Source: Albidovulum aestuarii
Lineage (GTDB): Bacteria > Pseudomonadota > Alphaproteobacteria > Rhodobacterales > Rhodobacteraceae
Length of the DNA: 64,000 bases
Assembly (NCBI RefSeq): GCF_029961185.1
Contig: NZ_JASBQQ010000007.1
Coordinates: forward strand, 1-64,000
Reading direction: 5' to 3'
Part shown: positions 47,593-57,482 of the stretch, one piece after another
How the letters are laid out: every line of letters begins with the position of its first letter
Position numbering within the stretch: position 1 is the first letter of the stretch
Program-made: the position numbers and the translations under genes
Notes under the pieces: generated by a model
Told to the model about the DNA's origin: nothing
The model's input: the letters and a program-made list of their open reading frames with translations, nothing else
The model's database searches: none

Positions 47593-48660
47593 CTATCCCT
47601 TACGCTCGCCCGACAGAAGTCGCCCGACAAGCTGCGCCGTGTAGTCAACGATCGGTACGATGCGCCCGTAATTGAGCCGCGTCGGACCGATCACGCCCAC
47701 GGCGCCGATGATCTTACGGTCAGCGTTCATATAGGGAGACACCACCAGAGAGGAACCCGAAAGTGAGAATAACTTGTTCTCTGAACCGATAAAAATGCGC
47801 ACACCGTCGCCCGCTTCGGCCAGTTCGAGGAAATCGGCAATATCGCGTTTGCGCTCCAGATCGTCGAAGAGTGTCCGGATACGTTCCAGATCGGCCTCAT
47901 CGGCCTGATCGATGAGATTAGCGCGGCCGCGCACGATAAGGCGTTCATGGGATTCGCCGGGATTCTCCCAGACGGCGAGCCCGCTTTCGACAAGCGCGCG
48001 GGCGGCCGCGTCGAGTTCCTGCCGACGCCGGGTGATTTCGTGGGTCATGTGTGCACGAAGTTCGGACATGGTCCGACCTTCCGCCAACGCGTTGAGGAAG
48101 TTCGCCGCTTCGCGCATGGAGGATGGGGTCTGGCCAGGTGGCGGTGCAAAAACGCGGTTTTCGACATGACCATCGGCGAAGACCAGAACCACCAGCGCCC
48201 GGTCATGGCCGAGGCTGACGAATTCGATATGGCGGATCGGCGCTTCGTGTTTCGGGGTCAGCACAAGACTTGCCCCATGGGTTATGCCCGACAAGGCCTG
48301 CCCCACCCGGTCAAGCAGCGAGGCGACACCGGGTTCATTGCCGCCGGTGGTCGCATCAATCGCCTCGCGATCCTGCAAGGAGAGCGTCGAAACCTCCATC
48401 AGCCCGTCGACGAACATGCGCAGGCCCAATTGCGTCGGGATGCGGCCCGCCGAGGTATGGGGGCTGTCGAGCAGGCCCAGGAATTCCAGATCCTGCATCA
48501 CATTGCGGATCGTCGCGGCTGAGACCTTTTCGCTCATCGTGCGGGTCAGGGTGCGCGAGCCGACCGGATCGCCGCTGTCGAGATAGCCCTCAACCACCCG
48601 GCGAAACACTTCACGCGAGCGGTCGTTCATCTCGGACAGGATTTTCGCTTTGTCGTCCAT
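47593..48660 (-). CDS. hrcA: Heat-inducible transcription repressor HrcA
   Basis: The 355-residue repressor has the N-terminal winged helix ([46 protein letters not shown]), the [17 protein letters not shown] motif and the C-terminal [25 protein letters not shown] motif. It represses groE/dnaK-type genes through CIRCE, but no CIRCE sequence was seen in this window. The ATG at 48660 gives the family start; no ribosome binding site is visible. The next in-frame ATG (48630) would remove ten residues. A promoter lies just upstream. Confidence 0.93.
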   Translation of the reverse strand: MDDKAKILSEMNDRSREVFRRVVEGYLDSGDPVGSRTLTRTMSEKVSAATIRNVMQDLEFLGLLDSPHTSAGRIPTQLGLRMFVDGLMEVSTLSLQDREAIDATTGGNEPGVASLLDRVGQALSGITHGASLVLTPKHEAPIRHIEFVSLGHDRALVVLVFADGHVENRVFAPPPGQTPSSMREAANFLNALAEGRTMSELRAHMTHEITRRRQELDAAARALVESGLAVWENPGESHERLIVRGRANLIDQADEADLERIRTLFDDLERKRDIADFLELAEAGDGVRIFIGSENKLFSLSGSSLVVSPYMNADRKIIGAVGVIGPTRLNYGRIVPIVDYTAQLVGRLLSGERKG

Positions 48661-48684
48661 GGTCACATATATAGGGCAGCCGAC

Positions 48685-48713
48685 AGTAAATGGCTCAGCG
48701 CGGTCGCCGTCAA
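48685..48713 (-). promoter_or_regulatory. Promoter of hrcA-grpE (sigma-70 or RpoH)
   Basis: Read on the minus strand, TTGACG (48713-48708) and TTTACT (48690-48685) are 17 bases apart, fitting sigma-70. The same bases also give TTG-N17-CCATTTA, close to an alphaproteobacterial RpoH promoter, which would suit a heat-shock operon. The start would be about 20 bases before the hrcA ATG. A TATATA further downstream (about 12 bases before the ATG) lacks a good -35. Confidence 0.4.
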
Positions 48714-48775
48714 TCGGGGTTGCATCACCGGGTCCGCCGCTAGTAACTGGCGGCAACAGCGAGAAAGGACTTTTC

Positions 48776-49486
48776 ATGCGACCCTCCGGCCGAAAACTCG
48801 ATCAAATGCGCGCCGTCTCCATCGAGACAGGGGTGACGAAACATGCCGAAGGGTCGTGTCTGATCAAATGTGGGGACACGCATGTTCTGTGCACCGCGTC
48901 GGTGGAGGACAAGGCGCCATCCTTCCTGAAGGGCACTGGCCTCGGTTGGGTTACGGCGGAATACGGGATGCTTCCGCGGGCCACCAATACCCGCAACCGG
49001 CGCGAGGCGGCGGCAGGCAAGCAGTCCGGCAGAACACAGGAAATTCAGCGGCTTATCGGGCGCGCACTGCGGGCCGGTGTGGACCGGGTGGCTTTGGGTG
49101 AACGCCAGATCGTAGTCGACTGTGATGTGATCCAGGCCGACGGCGGCACCCGCTGCGCCTCCATCACCGGGGGCTGGGTCGCGCTGCGGCTGGCCGTGAA
49201 TAAGCTGATCAAGGCGGGCGCGGTCACCAGCGATCCGATCGTCGATCACGTCGCTGCCGTTTCTTGCGGCATCTATGCCGGTCAGCCGGTGCTCGACCTC
49301 GACTATGCCGAGGACAGCGAGGCCGGGACGGACGGCAATTTCATCCTGACCGGGCGGGGACGGCTGATCGAAGTGCAGATGTCGGCTGAAGGCGCGACGT
49401 TTTCCCGTGATGAGATGTCGAAGCTTCTGGATCATGCCGAGGCGGGCATTTCGCAAATGGTCGAGGCGCAAAGGGCGGCGATCTGA
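48776..49486 (+). CDS. rph: Ribonuclease PH
   Basis: The 236-residue phosphorolytic 3'-5' exoribonuclease trims tRNA precursors. It opens with the family sequence [26 protein letters not shown] and contains [32 protein letters not shown] and [19 protein letters not shown]. The ATG at 48776 has AAGGA before it; the frame is open further upstream. It is the first gene of rph-rdgB-Rid-hemW-ybaN, divergent from hrcA, an alphaproteobacterial arrangement. Confidence 0.97.
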   Translation: MRPSGRKLDQMRAVSIETGVTKHAEGSCLIKCGDTHVLCTASVEDKAPSFLKGTGLGWVTAEYGMLPRATNTRNRREAAAGKQSGRTQEIQRLIGRALRAGVDRVALGERQIVVDCDVIQADGGTRCASITGGWVALRLAVNKLIKAGAVTSDPIVDHVAAVSCGIYAGQPVLDLDYAEDSEAGTDGNFILTGRGRLIEVQMSAEGATFSRDEMSKLLDHAEAGISQMVEAQRAAI

Positions 49487-50103
49487 TGCGGAAATTTTCC
49501 GGCAAGAAGCTTTTGGTGGCGACTCACAACAAGGGCAAGCTGGAGGAGATCGCGGCCCTGCTCTTGCCTTATGGTATCGTGTGCGTCAGTGCGACCGAAA
49601 TGGGGCTGCCGGAGCCTGCCGAAACCGAGACGACCTTCGTTGGTAACGCCCGGATCAAGGCGCATGCGGCCGCGACGGCGACCGGCCTGCCTGCTTTGGC
49701 CGATGACAGCGGCATCGAGGTGGACGGTCTCAGCGGTGCGCCGGGTGTTTACACCGCTGATTGGGCTGAAACCCCGCAGGGCCGGGATTTCATCAAGGCC
49801 ATGACGCGGACTTGGGATGAACTGGAAGCTGCGGGTGCGCCCTACCCGCGCAGCGCCCGGTTTCGTGCAACCATGGTTCTGGCCTGGCCCGATGGGCACG
49901 ACGAGGTGTTCGAAGGCAAGGTTGATGGTCAGGTCGTCTGGCCGATGCGTGGTGCGCAGGGCCATGGCTATGATCCGATGTTCCAGCCGGACGGGTATGA
50001 TATTACCTTTGCCGAAATGGACCCGGCAGAGAAAAACCGGATCAGCCACCGCGCGGATGCGTTCGGAAAGCTGGTCGCCTGTTTTGAAAGGATCGGCGCA
50101 TGA
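49486..50103 (+). CDS. rdgB: XTP/dITP diphosphohydrolase (HAM1/RdgB)
   Basis: The 205-residue enzyme removes deaminated purine nucleotides. Motifs are VATHNKGKLEEIAALL, the DDSGIEVDGLSGAPGVYT active site, GYDPMFQPDGYDITFAEM and the closing NRISHRADAF. Its ATG overlaps the rph stop (TGATG). It is translated together with the neighbours on both sides. Confidence 0.96.
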   Translation: MRKFSGKKLLVATHNKGKLEEIAALLLPYGIVCVSATEMGLPEPAETETTFVGNARIKAHAAATATGLPALADDSGIEVDGLSGAPGVYTADWAETPQGRDFIKAMTRTWDELEAAGAPYPRSARFRATMVLAWPDGHDEVFEGKVDGQVVWPMRGAQGHGYDPMFQPDGYDITFAEMDPAEKNRISHRADAFGKLVACFERIGA

Positions 50104-50474
50104 AGCGGATATCTACGGGTTCGCCCTTTGAAAAAACAATGGGTTACAGCCGGGCAATCGTTAAGGGTGGCTGGTGCTTCGTTTCCGGCGTGACAGGCTA
50201 TGACTATGCGACGATGGCCTTACCCGATGACGTCGCCGATCAGGCGCGGAACTGCTTTGCCACGATCCGTAAGGTTCTGGATGAGGCCGGCTTTACGATG
50301 GAGGACATCGTTCGGGTTCAGTACACCGTCATTGATGCCAATCTGGTGGAGGACTTGGTTCCTGCGCTTGGCGAGGCTTTCGCCGAGATCCGCCCCGCCG
50401 CAACGATGGTGATCGCAGGATTGATTAAGCCGGAGATGCTGGTCGAAATCGAAGTTACAGCCTTTAAGGGCTGA
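50100..50474 (+). CDS. RidA-like (YjgF/YER057c/UK114) family protein lacking the RidA arginine
   Basis: The 124-residue protein has the Rid fold pattern (GWCFVSGVTGYDYATM; FATIRKVLDEAGFTMEDIVRVQYTVIDANL; LVEIEVTAFKG). In RidA itself the essential Arg is in a PARS motif before the penultimate strand; here the same place reads RPAATMV, with Ala. So imine deaminase activity is not expected, as known for the Rid4-7 branches. It overlaps rdgB (ATGA) and is followed by hemW four bases later. Real function unknown. Confidence 0.85.
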   Translation: MKRISTGSPFEKTMGYSRAIVKGGWCFVSGVTGYDYATMALPDDVADQARNCFATIRKVLDEAGFTMEDIVRVQYTVIDANLVEDLVPALGEAFAEIRPAATMVIAGLIKPEMLVEIEVTAFKG

Positions 50475-50478
50475 GCCC

Positions 50479-51633
50479 ATGGAGGATTGGCGGCATGGCG
50501 GGTTCGGGCTCTATCTGCACTGGCCCTTCTGCGCCTCAAAATGCCCCTATTGCGATTTCAATTCGCACGTCGCGGCCGACATTGATCAGACCCGCTGGGC
50601 CCATGCTTATCTGGCAGAAATCGAGCGCGTCAGCGCGGAAACGTCCGGCCGAGTGTTGAACACGGTCTTCTTCGGCGGGGGTACACCGTCGCTGATGGAC
50701 CCAGGGCTTGTGGCCGCGATCCTCGGCAAGGTCCGGGCAAGTTGGCCGCTGGCCAATGATATCGAGATCACGCTGGAGGCCAATCCCAGCTCGGTCGAGG
50801 CAGGAAGATTTCGGGCCTATGCCGAGGCCGGGGTCAACCGCGTTTCAATGGGCATTCAGGCACTGAACGAAGCCGATCTGAAGAGATTGGGTCGGCTACA
50901 TTCTGTGGCAGAGGCCCGCGCAGCCTTTGATGTGGCGCGGGATGCCTTCGCGCGGGTCAGCTTCGATCTGATCTACGCACGGCAGGGTCAGAATCTGGCC
51001 AGTTGGCGAGAGGAATTACAAAATGCGGCTGCGATGGCAGTCGATCATATCTCGCTGTACCAGCTGACTATCGAGGACGGAACGGCTTTTGGCGCACGCC
51101 ACGCAGCGGGCGGATTACGAGGGTTGCCGGATGAGGATCTGGCCGCAGATATGTATTTGGAAACACAGGATATTTTATCAGATCTTGGTATGCCCGCCTA
51201 TGAGATTTCAAACCATGCGCGAGTGGGCTGCGAAAGTCGACACAACCTGATCTACTGGCGCTACGGCGACTATGCCGGGATCGGTCCCGGCGCGCATGGA
51301 CGGTTGACGCTCGGCGGTCAGAGATGGGCAACGGAAACACCGCTTTCCCCGACCATGTGGCTGGAGCAAGTCGAGCGGGCCGGGCACGGCGAAACGGCAA
51401 GGCAGGTTGTTCCGCCCCCGGATCAGGCCGGCGAATACCTGATGATGTCGCTTCGATTAACCGAGGGCACTGATACCGGGCGCTTCCGTATGTTGTCCGG
51501 TCGCGAACTGGATTCCGGCGCCGTTGAGAAGCTGTCCGGACTTGGGATGGTTGAGCGGGTGGGAAACCGCATCAGGGCTACCACATCAGGGCGTGCGGTT
51601 CTGAACGCTTTGATCCGCGAGTTGCTGCCATGA
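50479..51633 (+). CDS. hemW: Radical SAM protein HemW (CPO-like haem chaperone)
   Basis: The 384-residue protein has the radical SAM cluster motif C18-x3-C22-x2-C25 (FCASKCPYCDFNSH), GGGTPSLMDP, ANPSSVEAGRFRAYAEAGVNRVSMGIQ, HISLYQLTIEDGT and the C-terminal HemW domain (EYLMMSLRLTEG). HemW is a haem-binding protein that is often mislabelled as coproporphyrinogen oxidase HemN. It lacks the N-terminal extension of HemN. It overlaps ybaN by four bases. Confidence 0.93.
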   Translation: MEDWRHGGFGLYLHWPFCASKCPYCDFNSHVAADIDQTRWAHAYLAEIERVSAETSGRVLNTVFFGGGTPSLMDPGLVAAILGKVRASWPLANDIEITLEANPSSVEAGRFRAYAEAGVNRVSMGIQALNEADLKRLGRLHSVAEARAAFDVARDAFARVSFDLIYARQGQNLASWREELQNAAAMAVDHISLYQLTIEDGTAFGARHAAGGLRGLPDEDLAADMYLETQDILSDLGMPAYEISNHARVGCESRHNLIYWRYGDYAGIGPGAHGRLTLGGQRWATETPLSPTMWLEQVERAGHGETARQVVPPPDQAGEYLMMSLRLTEGTDTGRFRMLSGRELDSGAVEKLSGLGMVERVGNRIRATTSGRAVLNALIRELLP

Positions 51634-51986
51634 TCCGGTCGGTCTGGCTGGTTGCGGGCAGTCTGGCGCTGGCCTTCGGGACGGTAGGCATATTCCTTCC
51701 GCTTCTACCGACGGTGCCGTTCCTGCTGCTCGCGGCATTCTGCTTCGCCCGGGGATCAGAGCGGCTTCACAACTGGCTGTTGTCTCATCCTGTATTTGGG
51801 CCACCGATTGAAAACTGGCGCGACCGGGGGGCCATTGGGCGACGAGCGAAATGGGCTGCGACGATTTCCATCCTGACCGCCTTCCTATTGGCCGTGCTGT
51901 TTGGTGCGCCGATGAGCGCCCTTCTCGTTCAGGTGATCGTATTGGTGGGCGTCTCTGTATTCATCTGGACACGACCCGACGGTTGA
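51630..51986 (+). CDS. YbaN family (DUF454) inner membrane protein
   Basis: The 118-residue protein has the DUF454 pattern: GTVGIFLPLLPTVPFLLLAAFCFARGSERLHNWLLSHPVFGPPIENWRDRGAI, with three or four hydrophobic segments and a C-terminal TM. The family is widespread and has no known function. It closes the rph operon and converges with parB five bases later, within a 10-bp hairpin. Confidence 0.9.
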   Translation: MIRSVWLVAGSLALAFGTVGIFLPLLPTVPFLLLAAFCFARGSERLHNWLLSHPVFGPPIENWRDRGAIGRRAKWAATISILTAFLLAVLFGAPMSALLVQVIVLVGVSVFIWTRPDG

Positions 51987-52004
51987 ACCGGCTATCGGGT
52001 CGTG
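51970..52004. terminator. Nested hairpin covering the converging stops of ybaN and parB
   Basis: CACGACCCGA (51970-51979) and TCGGGTCGTG (51995-52004) form a perfect 10-bp stem, and the 15-base loop contains an inner CGGTT-G-AACCG inverted repeat. Both stop codons (51984-51986 and 51992-51994) lie inside. No T-run is present. Confidence 0.55.
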
Positions 52005-52882
52005 CTCAGAACCTGACAGAGTTCGTCCAGCTGATCGAGCGTTTTGTAGGTGATCACAAGCTGGCCACCGTCATGCCCCTTGTGGTCGATCACAACCTTC
52101 ATCTTCAGATGCGCAGAGAGATCCTGTTCCAGCACACGGGTATCGGCGTCTTTCTCTGGTCGGGCTGCGTGAATGGCGGGCTTTTTCGCGGGCGCCTTGG
52201 CCAACCGTTCGGTTTCGCGCACCGAAAGGCCCTTGGCGATAACCTGACGCGCGAGCGAGGTCGGATCTTCAGTAGTGACAAGCGCGCGGGCATGTCCTGC
52301 GGTCAGCTTGCCTTCGCGAAGCCAGGCCTGAACCTCGCCGGGCAAGGTGAGAAGGCGCAGAAGGTTTGCGATATGGCTTCTGCTTTTCGACAGGCCCTCG
52401 GCCAGCTTCTCCTGCGTGTGCCCGAACCTGTCCATGAGCTGGCGATAGGCCATCGCTTCCTCCACCGCGTTCAGATCGGCGCGCTGAATGTTCTCGATAA
52501 TCGCGACTTCCAGAACCTCGGTATCGGAGAAATCGCGGATCAGGACCGGAACGTCATGAAGCTGGGCGATCTGCGCGGCACGCCAGCGGCGCTCACCTGC
52601 GACAATTTCGTAACTATCTGATTTTCTTGGATTAACTCTAACAATAAGGGGTTGGATTACCCCTTTGGTGCGGATCGAGGCGGCAAGCTCCTCCAACGCC
52701 TCGGCAGAAAAATCACGGCGGGGCTGGTCCGGATTTGGTTCCAGCTTTTCGACCGGCAGACGGGTATCGGCGCGGCGCGGCCGGTCGGGATCACGGCTCG
52801 CTGGCTCTTCAAGATTGACGTCGGCCATAAGTGCCGACAGGCCCCGCCCGAGACCGCGCCGTTCCGGTTTCTTGTCCGCCAT
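51992..52882 (-). CDS. parB: Chromosome partitioning protein ParB
   Basis: The 296-residue protein binds parS and spreads to form the partition complex. An N-terminal ParA-activating stretch (RRGLGRGLSALMADV) is followed by the CTP-binding ParB/Srx domain with GERRWRAAQIA, the helix-turn-helix (EKLAEGLSKSRSHIANLLRLLTLP) and a C-terminal dimer domain. GGGGGCAGAG precedes the ATG. It lies ten bases after parA. Two parS sites are 1.4 and 3.3 kb away. Confidence 0.97.
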   Translation of the reverse strand: MADKKPERRGLGRGLSALMADVNLEEPASRDPDRPRRADTRLPVEKLEPNPDQPRRDFSAEALEELAASIRTKGVIQPLIVRVNPRKSDSYEIVAGERRWRAAQIAQLHDVPVLIRDFSDTEVLEVAIIENIQRADLNAVEEAMAYRQLMDRFGHTQEKLAEGLSKSRSHIANLLRLLTLPGEVQAWLREGKLTAGHARALVTTEDPTSLARQVIAKGLSVRETERLAKAPAKKPAIHAARPEKDADTRVLEQDLSAHLKMKVVIDHKGHDGGQLVITYKTLDQLDELCQVLSTTR

Positions 52883-52892
52883 CTCTGCCCCC

Positions 52893-53699
52893 TTACGTCC
52901 GGAGTTTGTGTTGGGCCAGCATTTCCTGCGCTAGCGCGCGATAGGCCATGCTGCCTTTTGACATCGTATCGTAGGTCAGAACCGGTACCGCGTAAGATGG
53001 CGCTTCGGAAAGGCGGACATTGCGGGGCACAACGGTCTTATACACAAGTTCACCCAAGTTGGCGCGGGCATCCGCCTCCACCTGAGTGGAAAGGTTGTTG
53101 CGGCCATCATACATGGTCAGAACTACGCCTTCGATGCGAAGATCGCGATTGGCCGACTGGCGCACCTGTCGGATTGTGAGCATGAGCTGCGACAGCCCCT
53201 CAAGCGCATAGAACTCTGCCTGAAGCGGCACCAGCACGGAATGCGCCGCGACCATGGCGTTGACGGTCAGCAGGCTAAGTGAGGGCGGGCAATCAATCAG
53301 GATGTAATCGAAGTCAAAGAAATCGACAGCTGGTTGCCGCAACGCGTCGTGAAGAAGAAAACTGCGCTTTTCATTGGCTACAAGCTCGATATCCGCCGAA
53401 GAAAGGTCCGTCGTGGCCGGGCAGATCCAGAGCCCCTCCACCTTTGTCGCGCGAATCACATCCATCAGTTCTGCTTCTTCAAGCAGCAAGTCGTATGTTG
53501 TGAGTTCGCGGCTGGCCGGCTCCACCCCGAGACCTGTAGACGCATTGCCCTGTGGATCGAGGTCAACAAGAAGAACATTCATGTTTTCTTCGGTCAGCGC
53601 CGCGGCGAGGTTGATCGCGGTCGTCGTCTTGCCAACCCCACCCTTTTGGTTGGCGACGGCGATGATTTTCGGCCCTGGCGGACGGGTCGGATCAGACAC
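52893..53699 (-). CDS. parA: Chromosome partitioning ATPase ParA
   Basis: The 268-residue P-loop ATPase has the deviant Walker A KGGVGKTTTAINLA at 19-32, the DLDPQGNASTGLG motif and the IDCPPSLSLLTVNAM motif. It forms gradients on the nucleoid that move ParB-parS complexes. Translation starts at a GTG (53699) that overlaps the rsmG stop by 8 bases, so it is coupled to rsmG. Confidence 0.97.
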   Translation of the reverse strand: MSDPTRPPGPKIIAVANQKGGVGKTTTAINLAAALTEENMNVLLVDLDPQGNASTGLGVEPASRELTTYDLLLEEAELMDVIRATKVEGLWICPATTDLSSADIELVANEKRSFLLHDALRQPAVDFFDFDYILIDCPPSLSLLTVNAMVAAHSVLVPLQAEFYALEGLSQLMLTIRQVRQSANRDLRIEGVVLTMYDGRNNLSTQVEADARANLGELVYKTVVPRNVRLSEAPSYAVPVLTYDTMSKGSMAYRALAQEMLAQHKLRT

Positions 53700-54315
53700 G
53701 CGAAATTCCTCCGATTGTCAGAACGGTAGCGGCTGGATCAGTAACGCTTACCCTGTTCTCATAGCTGAAGCGCCAGGATTCAAGGGCCTGTTGCACTTCT
53801 TCACGCCAGGCAGCACCCTTGAGGAAAAGCGCAATGCCACCGGGGGCCAAATGCCGCTCGGCATATTCGAGAAGGTGTGAAAGGGGCGCCAGAGCCCTTG
53901 CTGATAAGATATCGGCCCCGAGAGGCTCAACATCTTCAATTCTTTCGGAAATTATCGTTACATCTACGCCTGTTTCGCGCGCAACTGTGGCTAGGAACGC
54001 GGCTTTTCGCTGATCGCTTTCGACCAAAGTCACATGCTGGTGCGGTCGTTCCTCTGCCGCAAGAATTGCGGCGATCATTCCGGGAAACCCTCCACCTGAT
54101 CCAAGATCAGCCCAACTCTTCGCGGATTCCGGGGCAACATCGAACACTTGAATCGAATCACGAAAGTGGCGGTCCCAGATTGAATCGACGGTAGATCGAG
54201 CAATCAAATTGATCGCCGGATTCCATTTGCGCAGCAGATCTTCATACCGCGCAAGTCGCGTCATTGTTTCACGTGAAACATCACGCCCTTCAATCAAATG
54301 ACGTTCGGCCGTCAT
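53692..54315 (-). CDS. rsmG: 16S rRNA (guanine527-N7)-methyltransferase RsmG (GidB)
   Basis: The 207-residue enzyme methylates G527 of 16S rRNA. SAM motif I is [16 protein letters not shown], and the [13 protein letters not shown] and [19 protein letters not shown] motifs match the family. Its first codons contain a parS site encoding DVSRET. Its ATG overlaps the mnmG stop (ATGA). Confidence 0.96.
   Translation of the reverse strand: MTAERHLIEGRDVSRETMTRLARYEDLLRKWNPAINLIARSTVDSIWDRHFRDSIQVFDVAPESAKSWADLGSGGGFPGMIAAILAAEERPHQHVTLVESDQRKAAFLATVARETGVDVTIISERIEDVEPLGADILSARALAPLSHLLEYAERHLAPGGIALFLKGAAWREEVQQALESWRFSYENRVSVTDPAATVLTIGGISRV
54265..54280. promoter_or_regulatory. parS: parS site inside rsmG
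   Basis: TGTTTCACGTGAAACA at 54265-54280 is the exact 16-bp palindrome bound by ParB in many bacteria. It is located in codons 12-17 of rsmG, 0.6 kb from parA. Confidence 0.93.
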
Positions 54316-56186
54316 CCTGCGCTGCGAACCCGTTCAAATCTCCGCAGCATCGCTAGGATCAAAGTCAGAGCCGCCGGCGTCATTCCATCGACCCTGCCCG
54401 CTTGCGCCAGTGTTGTGGGACGGATCCGGGAAAGCTTTTCTTTGAGTTCGTTCGACAGGCCCGGGAGTGCAAAATAGTCAAAATCCTTAGGAATTTCATG
54501 GCCTTCATCGCGTCGGACTGCCGCCACATCCGCCTGCTGACGTTCAATATAGGTCGCATAGGTTGCGTCACGCTTCAGCTGTTCCTTAATGTCATCAGAC
54601 AGCGCCGACAGGCCAGGATCTGCCTGCTCCAGAGCGCTGAACGATACGCCGGGGAAACTCAAGAGCGTAAAGCCTGAACGACGACGGCCGTCCTGGCCGA
54701 CTTCAATTCCATATGTCGCCGCCTCGCGGGGTGTCAGCGTCAATGCCTCCAGCGATGCCCTGCCTGATGTCAACGCTTCCAACTTCCTGTCGAATTGCTC
54801 TCTGCGATCCGCGCCCACACACCCAATCTCGATTCCTAACGGGGTCAATCGCTGATCGGCATTGTCAGCCCGCAAGGACAACCGAAACTCTGCGCGTGAG
54901 GTAAACATCCTGTAGGGTTCGCTTACGCCACGCGTCACAAGGTCATCAACCATCACGCCAATATAGCTTTGCGATCGGGCAAAAGTCAGCGCTTCCGCAC
55001 CTTTCGCCGCACGCGCAGCGTTCAGACCAGCAACCAATCCCTGAGCGGCAGCTTCCTCGTATCCGGTGGTTCCATTGATCTGGCCTGCAAGATATAGCCC
55101 CGGAACAGCCTTGACGGCGAGCGTCGATGTGAGCGACCGCGGGTCGACATAGTCGTATTCGATCGCGTAGCCCGGTTGAAGGATAGTTACATTCGCAAGC
55201 CCGTCGATCGAACGGACATATGCCTCCTGCACGTCCTCCGGCAATGAAGTGGAAATTCCGTTCGGATAGACGGTCGGGTCGTCCAGGCCTTCCGGCTCTA
55301 AGAAAACCTGATGCGATGTCTTGTCCGCGAAACGGACAATCTTGTCCTCGATAGACGGGCAATACCGCGGACCGACGCCCTCTATATGGCCGCCATACAT
55401 AGCAGACCTGCTGAGATTCTCCCGGATAATTTCGTGCGTCCGCTCATTCGTATAGGCAATTCCGCAATCGACCTGACGGACGAACGGCTTGCGGTGCAGG
55501 AATGAAAACAGCGTTGGCTCATTGTCCCCGGGTTGACGCTCTAGCCTGTCCCACGCAATCGTGCGGCCGTCCAGCCTAGGTGGTGTGCCGGTTTTCAAGC
55601 GCCCTAGCGGCAGGCCAAGCGCCTCGATCCGTTCGGCCAGCGGCACGGAGGGGCGATCCCCCATGCGCCCACCGGGACGACTGACATTGCCAATATGGAT
55701 TACGCCGCGCAGAAATGTGCCGGACGTCAGAACCACAGATTTCGCTGCGATTTCAGCGCCATCGGCAAGAACGATTCCGACAATCCTGCCGCCCTCCATC
55801 CGAAAGTCGACGACTTCACCCTCAACGATTGTTAAGTCTGACTGCGCTTCTGTGACCGACAGCATTGCCTCCCGGTACAACCGCCTGTCCGCTTGTGCCC
55901 GTGGGCCCTGAACGGCGGGCCCCTTGCGCCGGTTAAGCAGCCGGAACTGGATGCCAGCCATATCCGCCACACGGCCCATAACACCGTCCATAGCATCTAT
56001 TTCGCGAACAAGGTGACCCTTACCGAGACCCCCTATTGCCGGATTGCAGGACATGACGCCAATTGTATCCCGCCGCAGCGTAACCAGCGCCGTTGCCGCG
56101 CCAAGGCGCGCGGAAGCATGCGCTGCTTCCGTTCCGGCGTGCCCTCCGCCAACAACCACGACGTCAAAATGTTTCACGTGAAACAC
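54312..56186 (-). CDS. mnmG: tRNA uridine-5-carboxymethylaminomethyl modification enzyme MnmG (GidA)
   Basis: The 624-residue FAD protein works with MnmE to modify the wobble uridine of tRNAs. The FAD motif [14 protein letters not shown] is near the N terminus, followed by [23 protein letters not shown] and [13 protein letters not shown]. The start is a GTG, either at 56186 or, with a better-spaced GGGAG site, at 56177. In both cases the parS palindrome at 56170-56185 covers the first codons. It begins four bases after mnmE stops. Confidence 0.96.
   Translation of the reverse strand: MFHVKHFDVVVVGGGHAGTEAAHASARLGAATALVTLRRDTIGVMSCNPAIGGLGKGHLVREIDAMDGVMGRVADMAGIQFRLLNRRKGPAVQGPRAQADRRLYREAMLSVTEAQSDLTIVEGEVVDFRMEGGRIVGIVLADGAEIAAKSVVLTSGTFLRGVIHIGNVSRPGGRMGDRPSVPLAERIEALGLPLGRLKTGTPPRLDGRTIAWDRLERQPGDNEPTLFSFLHRKPFVRQVDCGIAYTNERTHEIIRENLSRSAMYGGHIEGVGPRYCPSIEDKIVRFADKTSHQVFLEPEGLDDPTVYPNGISTSLPEDVQEAYVRSIDGLANVTILQPGYAIEYDYVDPRSLTSTLAVKAVPGLYLAGQINGTTGYEEAAAQGLVAGLNAARAAKGAEALTFARSQSYIGVMVDDLVTRGVSEPYRMFTSRAEFRLSLRADNADQRLTPLGIEIGCVGADRREQFDRKLEALTSGRASLEALTLTPREAATYGIEVGQDGRRRSGFTLLSFPGVSFSALEQADPGLSALSDDIKEQLKRDATYATYIERQQADVAAVRRDEGHEIPKDFDYFALPGLSNELKEKLSRIRPTTLAQAGRVDGMTPAALTLILAMLRRFERVRSAG
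56170..56185. promoter_or_regulatory. parS: parS site across the mnmG start
   Basis: TGTTTCACGTGAAACA is repeated exactly at 56170-56185. It encodes residues FHVKH at the very start of mnmG and covers both candidate GTG start codons, so ParB binding and translation start share the same bases. Confidence 0.93.
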
Positions 56187-56189
56187 TCC

Positions 56190-57482
56190 CTATTTGCCGA
56201 TGCAAAAGCTGGCAAAGATCTCATCAAGCAGATGCTCCACATCGACCCGGCCGACAAGAGAATCGAGCGCCCGTATCGCCTGCCGCAGATTCTCAGCCGC
56301 GAGCTCGATCCGTTCGGGCCCCTGCACTATCTCATTTCGCGCCGATTCCATAGCCCTGATCGCATTCTGAATCGCAACCTTGTGGCGGTCCCGCGTAATA
56401 ACGCCAGCACCGGCCGCACAGTCACCAAGACGTTCCGCAATCAGCGAGATCAGTTCGCCCAGCCCTAGTCCTGTTTTACCGGATACGGCCAATCCATTCT
56501 GCGATCTGTCCGACATGAGATCAGCCTTGGCAATCACGACGATATCTTCTGGCAAGGGGTCGAGCAGGCTCATGGAATCGCCATCCGTCAGAAACACCCG
56601 CAGGTCCGCCTGACGCGCGCGCTGCAAGGCCCGCTCAACGCCGATCCCCTCCACCACATCCGTGGTATCCCGCAATCCGGCCGTGTCCAGCAACGTCACC
56701 GAAAGACCGGCGATGTCCATCCGAACCTCGATCACATCGCGCGTGGTTCCCGCTACCTCCGACGTGATCGCAGCGTCCCGACCGGCCAGTGCGTTTAACA
56801 ACGTGGACTTGCCTGCATTGGGCCGTCCGACAATTGCTACTTCAAACCCGTCACGAATGCGCTCCGATGCACCAAATCCGGCAAGTTCCTTCACCAGATA
56901 TTGTGCAACCTTATCGACCAACCCCAATACCTCGGGCGTTACATCAACAGGTACGTCCTCATCAGCAAAATCAATTGTTGCTTCGATCAATGCTGCGGCC
57001 CGGATCAGATCCCGCCGCCAGATTTCTGCCCGGTCCCCAACCGCACCCGACAGAACCCGCAAAGCCTGTTTCCGCTGGGCCTCGGTTTCCGCTTCGATAA
57101 GGTCCGCAAGGCCTTCGACCTGGGCGAGGTCCAATCGGCCGTTCTCAAGCGCCCGGCGCGTAAACTCTCCCGCCTCTGCCATCCGCAGCCCCGGTAGCTG
57201 ACCAAGAGCCGCCAGAACTGCCGCTACGGTCGCAGTCGCACCATGAAGCTGCAGCTCTGCCGACTGTTCACCGGTAAAGCTCGCACCTTCCGCGAATGTC
57301 AGTACAAGCGCCTCGTCCAGTACATCGCCATCAACCGCCAACCGGCGCAACCCCGCCTGTCGTGGCTCCGGCAAGCTGCCTGCGAGAGCCTCAACAGCTG
57401 ACCAAGCCGAAGGGCCGGAAATCCGGATTACGGCAACGCCGGCCTTACCCCGAGCCGATGCCAAGGCATAGATCGTGTCCAT
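56190..57482 (-). CDS. mnmE: tRNA modification GTPase MnmE
   Basis: The 430-residue protein forms the 5-carboxymethylaminomethyl modification with MnmG. The N-terminal formyl-THF binding domain ([47 protein letters not shown]) is followed by a GTPase domain with [23 protein letters not shown] and the C-terminal FCIGK with the conserved Cys. The gene is separated from rho by 30 AT-rich bases with a small inverted repeat (TTGTT/AACAA). Confidence 0.96.
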   Translation of the reverse strand: MDTIYALASARGKAGVAVIRISGPSAWSAVEALAGSLPEPRQAGLRRLAVDGDVLDEALVLTFAEGASFTGEQSAELQLHGATATVAAVLAALGQLPGLRMAEAGEFTRRALENGRLDLAQVEGLADLIEAETEAQRKQALRVLSGAVGDRAEIWRRDLIRAAALIEATIDFADEDVPVDVTPEVLGLVDKVAQYLVKELAGFGASERIRDGFEVAIVGRPNAGKSTLLNALAGRDAAITSEVAGTTRDVIEVRMDIAGLSVTLLDTAGLRDTTDVVEGIGVERALQRARQADLRVFLTDGDSMSLLDPLPEDIVVIAKADLMSDRSQNGLAVSGKTGLGLGELISLIAERLGDCAAGAGVITRDRHKVAIQNAIRAMESARNEIVQGPERIELAAENLRQAIRALDSLVGRVDVEHLLDEIFASFCIGK

